Shown piece after piece: positions 26,931-32,554 of a DNA stretch of 64,000 nt (positions are counted from its first letter, which is position 1; each line of letters starts with the position of its first letter). Origin of the DNA: Ruminococcus sp. 210702-SL.1.03 (lineage in GTDB: Bacteria > Bacillota > Clostridia > Oscillospirales > Ruminococcaceae); the NCBI RefSeq assembly GCF_020559915.1, contig NZ_JAJCLZ010000007.1, forward strand, positions 62,001-126,000, read 5' to 3'. The notes beneath the pieces are model-generated. The model was not told where the DNA came from, did not search any database, and saw only the letters and a program-made list of their open reading frames with translations. Made by a program: the position numbers and the translations under genes.

Positions 26931-27631
26931 GCGATTTTATCAGCTTTGAGAACGTAGAGAAAATTTACCGCTCGGGCGAGGTGGAGATAAAGGCGCTGGG
27001 CGGCGTGAGCTTTGGCATAAAAAAGGGCGAGATATGCGTGATAGTCGGCGCTTCGGGCGCGGGCAAGACCACCCTGCTGAACATACTCGGCGGCATGGAT
27101 ACGCTGACGAGCGGCAGGGCGGTGATAGACGGCGCGGATATTAGCAGCTTTGGCAGAAAACAGCTTGCTTCATACCGCCGCTTCGACGTCGGCTTCGTGT
27201 TCCAGTTTTACAACCTTGTGCCGAACCTCACCGCGCGAGAGAACGTGCAGTTAGCCTCGCAGATATGCCGCGACCACATCGAAAGCGGCGAAGCGCTGAA
27301 AAGCGTTGGGCTTGAGGAGCGTATGGATAATTTTCCCGCTCAGCTTTCGGGCGGCGAGCAGCAGAGGGTGGCGATAGCCCGCGCGCTCGCGAAAAAGCCT
27401 AAGCTGCTGCTGTGCGACGAGCCGACAGGCGCGCTCGACTACGCTACCGGCAAGGCGATACTGAAGCTTTTGCAGGACACCAGCCGCAGCAGCGGCATGA
27501 CGGTGGTGATAGTGACTCACAACTCCGCGCTCTGCGGCATGGCGGACAGAGTAGTTCGCATGAAAAGCGGCGGGGTAGAGAGCGTAACGCTCAACGAAAA
27601 CCCCACGCCCATCGAGCAGATAGAGTGGTAA
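26927..27631 (+). CDS. ABC transporter ATP-binding protein (MacB/LolD type)
   Basis: 234 residues beginning at GTG 26927, overlapping the previous stop codon. It has Walker [12 protein letters not shown], a [17 protein letters not shown]-loop region, the signature [16 protein letters not shown], Walker [13 protein letters not shown] and the switch histidine in VIVTHNSAL. This is the MacB/LolD/FtsE subfamily, which normally pairs with a FtsX-like permease of the MacB type. No such permease is adjacent: the upstream gene is ligase-like and the downstream gene is on the other strand. The partner is therefore elsewhere, or the gene has been separated from it. Confidence 0.85.
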   Translation: MSDFISFENVEKIYRSGEVEIKALGGVSFGIKKGEICVIVGASGAGKTTLLNILGGMDTLTSGRAVIDGADISSFGRKQLASYRRFDVGFVFQFYNLVPNLTARENVQLASQICRDHIESGEALKSVGLEERMDNFPAQLSGGEQQRVAIARALAKKPKLLLCDEPTGALDYATGKAILKLLQDTSRSSGMTVVIVTHNSALCGMADRVVRMKSGGVESVTLNENPTPIEQIEW

Positions 27632-27644
27632 TTGATAAAAAAAT

Positions 27645-27682
27645 CAAGGCTTCCGCACGGAAAAATGCGGAAGCCTTTTTGT
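27645..27682. terminator. Terminator between convergent genes
   Basis: GGCTTCCGCA...TGCGGAAGCC hairpin followed by TTTTTG on the plus strand; A residues on the other side make it potentially bidirectional. Confidence 0.75.
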
Positions 27683-27715
27683 ATATGTTAGATTTTTATA
27701 CGCATATCGACTAGC

Positions 27716-29206
27716 TCAAAGCAGTGCGAAAAGCACGAAGAAGCTTACCAGATAGCGGCAGCGCGCCTCCCAAAGCATTAGGAACACCGTAAGCCCCATC
27801 AGCGTGACTTTCAGTATGAAATCACCCTGCAAAACGTCGTCGTTCGACTTTAGGCGCGAGAGGTAGGTGCTCACCATCGAGAGCATAAGCGTGAAATGCA
27901 GCGCCGTGCAGATGACGAGGAAAGCTTTCGAGGTCAGCAGATTCGAGTCGGTCATGTAGTAATTTATCATGTATGTGCCCAGCTTCCAAGTGTACGTCAG
28001 CTTTTGCATACAGTGGTTGAGCATGCCCGAAGCGCCCTGCTCGTGGAGCTTTTCGTTCAGCCGCTCGAGGTCGGCGCGCTTTTTCTCGTCCTTGCCCTCA
28101 AAACTGCGGGTGTACATGAAATCATCGTAGCTGTAACCGCCCTTGCCGTCGGCGCTCATCATTACCCAGTGAATGGTGGGGAAGCTGTACTTGTAAAGCT
28201 CGTCTTTGGAAATTTTCAGCACCGAGCAGGCGAGCGAGCCGATAAGCGTGCTGAGTACTGCAAATACGGCGAGTATCGCGGCGAACGGCGCGAGCTTAGC
28301 CTTGATAGCGGAGAGCAGACCCTTAGCGCCCTTTTGCTGAAACAGCAGGTCGAGCAGTATCGCGGGCAGTAGTATCACCGCGCTGCCTTTTATCTTGTAC
28401 GCTATGCCCAGAACCGCGCCGCATGAGATCAGCAGGGCTATGCTTTTGCCGGAGAGCAGCTTTTCGCCCGCCGCCCGCCGACTGCGCCATTTCAGATAGA
28501 GGTACAGCGCGCCCGTCAGCCAAGGCATACCCAGCGCGTCGGTGTAGAAGTACATGACGTATGTCACCAGCGGGGTGAAAAGCAGACCGCGCACCGCGCA
28601 GAGCAGCGCCTTTGAGGGCTTGTAGATCACCCGCGCGCACATATACATCAGTATGTACGAAGCGTTCAGCCCGATCAGATTGAAAGCCGTAGGCAGGACA
28701 TTGGTAATGTGCCCCGTCAGCGCGTACTGTATCTTGTAAAGCGCGAGCACTATCAGAAACAGCAGGTGGTTGTTAGGGTAAACGGCGTAGTACTCCTGAT
28801 GGCGCGAGGGCAAGCCTTCGTAGATGGTGTCCGCGCCCGTGAGAATGTAGTTTTTCGCCGAGGTGCATATGTAGCTGAGGTCGTTTATCGGCGTGAAGTG
28901 CGAGCAGGCGGCGAAAACTATCTGCACCGCAAGCAGCGCCAGCGCCATGACAGCGAATATTCGGTCGCACTTTTTAGCGTCATCGCCAAGCCGCGCTTCA
29001 AAAACATTGCCGAGCTTTCGCAGCGCCAAACAGCCCGCGCAGGCGGCCAAGGCTATCAGCAGGATAACTCCGTACACAGCCGCCTGCGAGCCTATGTAAT
29101 GTTCTACCAGCAGCCAGTCCGCGAGAAAATACACCGAGAGCGCCATCGCGAGCGCAAAAAAAATGCCAAATCCGTAGTTGACAAATTTGCTGAAGATCTT
29201 GTTCAT
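27716..29206 (-). CDS. Polytopic membrane protein, glycosyltransferase-39/PMT-like
   Basis: 496 residues, about ten hydrophobic segments. After the first one or two membrane helices an acidic loop reads FTPINDLSYICTSAKNYILT, and a later segment YYAVYPNNHLLFLIVLALY has the layout of GT39 (dolichyl-P-mannose type) lipid-linked sugar transferases, where the first extracytoplasmic loop carries catalytic acids. Sequence support is moderate and the sugar is unknown. AAGGA sits 9 nt before the ATG. The gene lies alone on the minus strand upstream of a convergent ABC ATPase gene. Confidence 0.6.
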   Translation of the reverse strand: MNKIFSKFVNYGFGIFFALAMALSVYFLADWLLVEHYIGSQAAVYGVILLIALAACAGCLALRKLGNVFEARLGDDAKKCDRIFAVMALALLAVQIVFAACSHFTPINDLSYICTSAKNYILTGADTIYEGLPSRHQEYYAVYPNNHLLFLIVLALYKIQYALTGHITNVLPTAFNLIGLNASYILMYMCARVIYKPSKALLCAVRGLLFTPLVTYVMYFYTDALGMPWLTGALYLYLKWRSRRAAGEKLLSGKSIALLISCGAVLGIAYKIKGSAVILLPAILLDLLFQQKGAKGLLSAIKAKLAPFAAILAVFAVLSTLIGSLACSVLKISKDELYKYSFPTIHWVMMSADGKGGYSYDDFMYTRSFEGKDEKKRADLERLNEKLHEQGASGMLNHCMQKLTYTWKLGTYMINYYMTDSNLLTSKAFLVICTALHFTLMLSMVSTYLSRLKSNDDVLQGDFILKVTLMGLTVFLMLWEARCRYLVSFFVLFALL

Positions 29207-29344
29207 TTTGTCTTTTCCTTACTTTCCATACAATTTATACATCATGCGTCGTTTATTCTACAGATTATAATAAACGCTAATTGTTAATTACGATATGTGA
29301 TTTTTCTTAATTCTATCTTAAATATGTGCATGCCGCTTAAAAAT

Positions 29345-29530
29345 AGGCATAAAAAAACCGCCGTGCCGTCGTGCGGGGAAATAAAACCCGCGTAATAACA
29401 GCAGGGCGGGTAAAACGTCCCGTTAGCTCTGTGCTCCCATCATCCGCCTGTTTTGCACGGCTTTCGCGGTGTCAGGCGGGAGGTCTGCGATCGGCTTTCC
29501 GGAGAACGGATCCCTATTTCATAAGTGTTG
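29345..29530 (-). ncRNA. Candidate structured RNA downstream of the DUF1292 gene
   Basis: The stretch has no gene but pairs extensively when read on the minus strand. CCGTT (29505-29509) pairs with AACGG (29420-29424). Inside this, CCGCCTG/CAGGCGG is flanked by CTCCC/GGGAG, giving one long interrupted hairpin with an open central region. GCGGG/CCCGC (29387-29410) forms a second stem, and a GC-rich hairpin then runs into TTTTTTT near 29351-29375. The layout recalls 6S RNA but I cannot identify the family. No clear promoter is seen, so it may be a processed 3' UTR. Confidence 0.35.
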
Positions 29531-29604
29531 GATTAAATTGAACCCACACAAACGAACACAGCAGTAATTTTATTTGTTAGTATAGTACCCAAAAGACGGG
29601 CTGA

Positions 29605-29928
29605 TTATTCATCGTCGTTGAAATCGTACATTTCTTCCAGACGCTCGATAAATACTTTTCCAACTCTTTCGTACTCTTCGTCATCGTCGATGGAGACCAT
29701 CATTTCCTCATCGCCCTCGTAAACGCTTTTGAGGATAACTACCTCGCCGTCGCTGCTAAGCATATCCTCGGCGTCCTCAGCGTAGGGCGTGAGTGCGAAA
29801 TATTTCTCGCCCTCAAACTCCATAACATCGAGAAGCTCAAAAGCCTGCTCGTTGCCGTCTTCATCTTCAAGAGTATAAATATCGGGTGTGTAATCGTCTA
29901 AACCGTTAAGATCTTTTTCGTCAGCCAT
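29605..29928 (-). CDS. DUF1292 (YrzB-like) acidic protein
   Basis: 107 residues from the ATG at 29928, chosen because GGAGG lies 9 nt upstream; the longer frame to 29970 has no support. It is a very acidic protein of the DUF1292 family: YTLEDEDGNEQAFELLDVMEF, KYFALTPY and EVVILKSVYEGDEE. The function is unknown. In many Firmicutes the family gene follows ruvX, but here it stands alone with its own promoter, back to back with the promoter of the 30.1-31.6 kb array. Confidence 0.8.
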   Translation of the reverse strand: MADEKDLNGLDDYTPDIYTLEDEDGNEQAFELLDVMEFEGEKYFALTPYAEDAEDMLSSDGEVVILKSVYEGDEEMMVSIDDDEEYERVGKVFIERLEEMYDFNDDE

Positions 29929-30013
29929 AAATAAAAGCCTCCTTAAATAATATATACGCCGCGCAGGCATTTTACTAAAACCTCACGCGCACTGTCGCGC
30001 ACCGTACAAATCA

Positions 30014-30042
30014 ATTATATCACATACCGCCTGCGATGTCAA
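30014..30042 (-). promoter_or_regulatory. DUF1292 promoter
   Basis: On the minus strand TTGACA, 17 bp, TATAAT; both hexamers match consensus. Confidence 0.85.
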
Positions 30043-30100
30043 GCACATTTTCTAAAGGATATATTAAATAAAAAAATCCGAAGTTTTTTGAAAAAAACTA

Positions 30101-30129
30101 TTGACAACGTACAAAAAGTGTGATATACT
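30101..30129 (+). promoter_or_regulatory. Strong promoter of the initiation-hairpin array
   Basis: TTGACA (30101-30106), 17 bp, TATACT (30124-30129). It diverges from the DUF1292 promoter only 59 bp away. Transcription should start near 30136. Confidence 0.85.
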
Positions 30130-30175
30130 ATAGTCAGAGAAAAGGAAAAGACCACATAAGATCAGACAAGAGCAG

Positions 30176-30403
30176 ATGCTAAAGAACGGGAAGTATCTTA
30201 AAGCGGCAGAGGGTCGGGTCGGTAAACGGTCACAGAACTTTTACTCGAGTGAGCCGAAGGTTTTCGGAGGTATACAGATCTCGCAAGACGGTGCAAAGTT
30301 TGAGCAATGCGGGGGCGGTACCGAAAATACTTTAATACGGCGTGAAAGGAGCGAGTCCGATGGACGCATCAGAGATCAAGCAGAGTTCGCCAAGACTCGT
30401 TGA
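30176..30403 (+). CDS. Possible 75-codon frame at the 5' end of the array
   Basis: An open frame from ATG 30176 (MLKNGKYLKAAEGRVGKRSQ, rest not listed) runs through the first full array element at 30345-30362. No good Shine-Dalgarno precedes it and the composition is not that of a typical protein here. It also crosses the CCGAA-ggtt-TTCGG hairpin at 30254-30269. I think it is incidental, but it is the longest frame in the array. Confidence 0.15.
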   Translation: MLKNGKYLKAAEGRVGKRSQNFYSSEPKVFGGIQISQDGAKFEQCGGGTENTLIRRERSESDGRIRDQAEFAKTR

Positions 30404-30410
30404 GGTCTGA
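30360..30410 (+). CDS. Micro-ORF, 16 codons (array element a)
   Basis: ATG follows AAAGGAG by 8 nt, with the spacer CGAGTCCG. The peptide is MDASEIKQSSPRLVEV. The start region can pair GCG/CGC with the ATG in the loop. Confidence 0.25.
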   Translation: MDASEIKQSSPRLVEV

Positions 30411-30602
30411 TAAAGAGAAGGCAAGACGCAGACGATAAGAGCTGACAGACCTTTATTTAGCAAGACATATCGAAGACTTATACGAGCTTTTGGCTGAGGA
30501 CTAATTTACAACTACAACATTGCAGCTAAATGGCTCTGCTTATAAAAATTACAACTGAATATGCGGCGAGTACCGCAAATCTTTAAAAAGGGGTTCTCTA
30601 AA

Positions 30603-30638
30603 ATGATTTTATTCAGAGCAGCATCTAATAAAATTTGA
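30603..30638 (+). CDS. Micro-ORF, 11 codons (element b, variant spacer)
   Basis: ATG lies 9 nt after AAAAAGGGG. Peptide MILFRAASNKI. The coding part forms a perfect 8-bp hairpin, ATTTTATT/AATAAAAT (30606-30613 with 30627-30634). The stop is two bases before the next Shine-Dalgarno. Confidence 0.25.
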   Translation: MILFRAASNKI

Positions 30639-30653
30639 AAAGGAGTGCTACCC

Positions 30654-30662
30654 ATGTACTAA
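30654..30662 (+). CDS. Two-codon minigene ATG TAC TAA (element c)
   Basis: Preceded by AAGGAG at 8 nt. The stop codon overlaps AAGGA, which is the Shine-Dalgarno of a possible 9-codon frame at 30676-30705 (MTGCRGRLR). Confidence 0.25.
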   Translation: MY

Positions 30663-30727
30663 GGATCTAAGACTTATGACAGGCTGCCGAGGGCGGCTGA
30701 GATAAATTCGTAAAGGACGTGAGCCCA

Positions 30728-30763
30728 ATGAAAGCACGGACGAGGTTTACGAATACTAAATAG
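30728..30763 (+). CDS. Micro-ORF, 11 codons (element d)
   Basis: ATG in the loop of CGTG/CACG, 10 nt after AAAGGA, with spacer GTGAGCCCA. Peptide MKARTRFTNTK, basic. It resembles the element f peptide (MK, Arg, Thr, Asn, Lys in the same order), which lies in the equivalent place of the next tandem unit. Confidence 0.35.
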   Translation: MKARTRFTNTK

Positions 30764-30778
30764 TCAGGAGTGTTACCC

Positions 30779-30790
30779 ATGTACTGCTAA
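30779..30790 (+). CDS. Three-codon minigene ATG TAC TGC TAA (element e)
   Basis: Preceded by CAGGAG at 8 nt (spacer TGTTACCC). Equivalent of the minigene at 30654, one codon longer. Confidence 0.25.
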   Translation: MYC

Positions 30791-30835
30791 GGAAACTTAC
30801 CGATACAAATTATTCGCGAAGGAAGTGCTTGAGTC

Positions 30836-30877
30836 ATGAAAATGCCAAGATCGATAAGGACAGCGAATAAATTTTAG
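30836..30877 (+). CDS. Micro-ORF, 13 codons (element f)
   Basis: ATG lies in the loop of CTTG/CAAG, 12 nt after AAGGA. Peptide MKMPRSIRTANKF, basic. The whole frame is enclosed by the outer stem TTATTCGC/GCGAATAA. Confidence 0.35.
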   Translation: MKMPRSIRTANKF

Positions 30878-30892
30878 TCAGGAGTGATCCCG

Positions 30893-30928
30893 ATGCACAA
30901 GCGTCAGAAAGGCGGTTTTTCCACCTAA
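30893..30928 (+). CDS. Micro-ORF, 11 codons (element g)
   Basis: ATG follows CAGGAG with spacer TGATCCCG (8 nt). Peptide MHKRQKGGFST. The stop is followed by a GC-rich stretch leading to a possible frame at 30987-31031 (MSQSAGGGERSETA). Confidence 0.3.
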   Translation: MHKRQKGGFST

Positions 30929-31103
30929 CAGTTAAAGACTTTTATCCGCGGCGCAAAGCTTGTACAGCGACCGGCGGGGGCTGAAAATGTCACAGTCCGC
31001 GGGCGGCGGTGAGCGAAGCGAAACAGCGTGAATACTTACAGTATAGGATCTTACGAGCCTACGTCCGATGATCGGGCGGGCATAATATAAGGAGTGGTGC
31101 GAA

Positions 31104-31148
31104 ATGAAAATTCTCCGCACATTTTACCGAAAGAATATTTGCCAGTAA
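31104..31148 (+). CDS. Micro-ORF, 14 codons (element h), paralogue of 31378-31422
   Basis: ATG in the loop of GTGCG/CGCAC, after AAGGAG. Peptide MKILRTFYRKNICQ. Against MKIIRTVFRKNILS at 31378 nine of 14 residues are identical and three more conservative. The differences fall about 8, 5 and 3 at codon positions 3, 1 and 2, which favours selection on this reading frame. It is the best-supported peptide in the array. Confidence 0.45.
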   Translation: MKILRTFYRKNICQ

Positions 31149-31174
31149 GGGGTGAGTCCGAAGGAAAATCCAGT

Positions 31175-31192
31175 TTGACATTACGATTTTAA
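31175..31192 (+). CDS. Possible 5-codon TTG-start frame (element i)
   Basis: GTGAGTCCGAAGG replaces GAGTCCGATG, and its GAAGG could serve a TTG 10 nt downstream, giving MTLRF. The partner at 31449-31466 gives MTLRS from an identical TTGACATTACGA. The conserved TTGACA is not a promoter, since no -10 follows at 16-18 bp. Confidence 0.2.
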   Translation: MTLRF

Positions 31193-31245
31193 AGTTGACC
31201 GAAGCCCATAGTCCATAAGGCTTACGCGTGCAGGGCGCGCCGATA

Positions 31246-31344
31246 ATGTCACGGCAGTGCCGATCACGCGGCGGGGACGGGGCGCTAAAGGGTCTTGCGA
31301 GAGATGTTTTCTCCGAATATACATACATACTGCGAACCTGCTGA
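31246..31344 (+). CDS. Possible 32-codon frame inside the array
   Basis: ATG 31246 follows CAGGG by 10 nt. Its beginning (MSRQC...) matches the 14-codon frame at 30987 (MSQS...) in the AATGTCAC context and in a GGCGG run, as part of a second, larger duplication of about 260-275 bp in this half of the array. No family is recognised. Confidence 0.2.
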   Translation: MSRQCRSRGGDGALKGLARDVFSEYTYILRTC

Positions 31345-31377
31345 GGCGGGGGACTTTAAGAACAGGAGTGGTGCGGA

Positions 31378-31422
31378 ATGAAAATCATACGCACGGTATT
31401 CAGGAAAAATATTCTAAGTTAA
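31378..31422 (+). CDS. Micro-ORF, 14 codons (element j), paralogue of 31104-31148
   Basis: ATG in the loop of GTGCG/CGCAC, 9 nt after CAGGAG. Peptide MKIIRTVFRKNILS, strongly basic. Its stop codon TAA runs into AAGGAG of element k (31421-31438). Confidence 0.45.
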   Translation: MKIIRTVFRKNILS

Positions 31423-31448
31423 GGAGTGAGTCCGAAGGTTACTTTAGC

Positions 31449-31466
31449 TTGACATTACGATCATAA
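31449..31466 (+). CDS. Possible 5-codon TTG-start frame (element k)
   Basis: Element k, AAGGAGTGAGTCCGAAGG, can pair AGTGA with TTACT and GTTAAG with CTTGAC. GAAGG could serve TTG 31449, giving MTLRS. Confidence 0.2.
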   Translation: MTLRS

Positions 31467-31489
31467 TTCCAATGAAGGGAACGAGTCCA

Positions 31490-31501
31490 ATGAGAACTTA
31501 A
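31490..31501 (+). CDS. Three-codon minigene ATG AGA ACT TAA (element l)
   Basis: Preceded by AAGGGA with spacer ACGAGTCCA. An in-frame ATG at 31472 would extend it to MKGTSPMRT. Confidence 0.2.
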   Translation: MRT

Positions 31502-31535
31502 ACTTTTCAATATCAAATGAAAGGTGTAGAGTCCG

Positions 31536-31544
31536 ATGGCTTAA
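31536..31544 (+). CDS. Two-codon minigene ATG GCT TAA (element m)
   Basis: Preceded by AAAGG with an 11-nt spacer TGTAGAGTCCG. It is the last element before the terminator. A second frame from ATG 31517 (MKGVESDGLTYKS) overlaps it. Confidence 0.2.
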   Translation: MA

Positions 31545-31567
31545 CTTATAAAAGCTGAAAATAATTT

Positions 31568-31600
31568 AGTCCGCAGGCTGCGTGGTCTGCGGACTTTTTT
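31568..31600 (+). terminator. Terminator of the array
   Basis: AGTCCGCAG...CTGCGGACT, a perfect 9-bp stem, then TTTTTT. It lies 10 bp from the end of the convergent gene at 31610. Confidence 0.9.
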
Positions 31601-31609
31601 GCGTTATGT

Positions 31610-32437
31610 TTATGCTGATCGTTCACCGTGCTCGGCGATGTACTGCGAATATGCCTGTTCTACCAGCTCGCGGGCGTTGGCGACTTTGCGCTCCAAACGC
31701 GAACCGTCGGCGTACTCGGCGGCTTTTTCCACGGCGGACTTCGCCTGCGGCAGACGTTCGGTATCCAAATAGCAGGCGGAGAGCGCGAGATAATCCTCAC
31801 ATAGAATGCTGCCGCGCGCCGACTCTATCGACTGGAAAAACTGCTCCTCAGCGGCGGGCAGCTCGCCCCGCAGATAGCGGTAGCAGCCTAGCGTGTGCTT
31901 TACCGAAGCCGCCAGCGAGCGCGACGTTACCGATACCAAATACCCGCGGCCGCAGCGGTAGATCTCGTCCGCAGCGGAAATATCCTCGCAAAGCACGGCG
32001 GCGTACAGCCATGTGTTGTAGTACACCTGCCGCTGACGGCGGGTAAGCTCAGAAAACTTTATCCCGCGGAGCTGCGCGAAAGCTTCGTTCAGCCTGCCGC
32101 TTTCGGCAAGCGTTTCGCTCATAACCAGCGCGGCAGTTTCGCCGCATTTTTTCTTTTCGCACTTTTCGCACCAGCGGCGCAGTTCGGCGAAATAGCGGTC
32201 GGAATAGCCCTCGCGCTCGGCTATCCGCGAAAGCTTCACGGCGGGGTAGCGCGGCTCTTTGCCGATATTCAGCACCGCCAGCACGGCGGCGGTCATGGTC
32301 AGCGCGAAGAGCATCGGGTAAAACGAAGCGCTGCCGCGCGGCACGAAATCCAGCTTGCCGAAGATGAAGATGGTAAGCTGAGTTGCCAGCGCGGAAAATA
32401 TCGAAGTGCCGAGAAGTACGGCGCATAATCTTTTCAT
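31610..32437 (-). CDS. Membrane-anchored TPR-like protein
   Basis: 275 residues from ATG 32437 (MKRLCAVLL); the longer frame to 32503 is not supported. Two hydrophobic segments (about 3-22 and 36-58) precede a cytoplasmic, all-helical, Ala/Leu/Glu-rich domain with tetratricopeptide-like pairs (LAESGRLNEAFAQLRGI; RYLRGELPAAEEQFFQSIES; CYLDTERLPQAKSAVEKAAE). Such domains bind partner proteins; none is indicated by neighbours. The Shine-Dalgarno is weak (GGTGAT). It is convergent with the array terminator. Confidence 0.6.
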   Translation of the reverse strand: MKRLCAVLLGTSIFSALATQLTIFIFGKLDFVPRGSASFYPMLFALTMTAAVLAVLNIGKEPRYPAVKLSRIAEREGYSDRYFAELRRWCEKCEKKKCGETAALVMSETLAESGRLNEAFAQLRGIKFSELTRRQRQVYYNTWLYAAVLCEDISAADEIYRCGRGYLVSVTSRSLAASVKHTLGCYRYLRGELPAAEEQFFQSIESARGSILCEDYLALSACYLDTERLPQAKSAVEKAAEYADGSRLERKVANARELVEQAYSQYIAEHGERSA

Positions 32438-32554
32438 AAAAACATCACCGACCTTATTATAACACATCGCGCCGCCGATTGCAAGCATATTGCGCAAATA
32501 CAAAACGCCCTCCGCCGTGAAGCGGAGAGCGCTCTGACAAAGCTTAATATAAAA

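Larger units (their letters stand above)
30641..30877 (+). repeat. Two imperfect tandem units of about 114-125 bp
   Basis: Unit 1 begins at AGGAGTG 30641 and unit 2 at 30766; a third partial copy begins at 30880. Each unit has an AGGAGTGYTACCCATGTACT start, a CTAAGGA block, then a large hairpin that holds AAGGA and a second ATG (outer stems ATTCGTAAA/TTTACGAAT at 30706-30754 and TTATTCGC/GCGAATAA at 30810-30870), and ends TAGTC. The outer stems differ in sequence but both pair. Confidence 0.65.
30136..31600 (+). other. Array of about 14 repeated initiation-hairpin/micro-ORF elements on one transcript
   Basis: A consensus promoter and an intrinsic terminator bound 1.46 kb with no conventional gene. 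The element is an A/G-rich Shine-Dalgarno, then TG-N3-CC or GAGTCC, a purine, and usually ATG. Copies: 30345-30362, 30585-30605 (variant), 30640-30656, 30712-30730, 30765-30781, 30818-30838, 30879-30895, 31089-31106, 31363-31380, 31475-31492 and 31520-31538; GAAGG replaces the ATG at 31147-31164 and 31421-31438, and a partial copy lies at 30247-30260. Many can fold with the ATG in a loop: GCG/CGC, AGUG/UACU, CGTG/CACG, CTTG/CAAG, GTGCG/CGCAC. Micro-ORFs of 2-16 codons follow most ATGs. I do not recognise it as any known RNA class or operon. Confidence 0.7.

Noticed and set aside
31175..31180. TTGACA promoter -35 inside the array (also 31449)
   Set aside because: No acceptable -10 at 16-18 bp in either copy; the hexamer is part of a conserved repeat.
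30136..31600. CRISPR array
   Set aside because: The repeated elements are imperfect, unevenly spaced (about 17 to 240 bp) and include Shine-Dalgarno and start codons; there are no cas genes.
30136..31600. Macrolide-type leader peptides controlling a resistance gene
   Set aside because: Some peptides (MTLRF) recall arrest peptides, but a terminator and a convergent gene follow, with no resistance gene.
30136..31600. CsrA/RsmA sponge RNA
   Set aside because: CAGGAGTG resembles the CsrB motif, but total GGA number (about 25 in 1.46 kb) is near chance and no csrA is visible; kept only as a weak alternative.
30136..31600. tmRNA, RNase P RNA or group I/II intron
   Set aside because: No tRNA-like end, no RNase P signature and no intron domain V or core was found.
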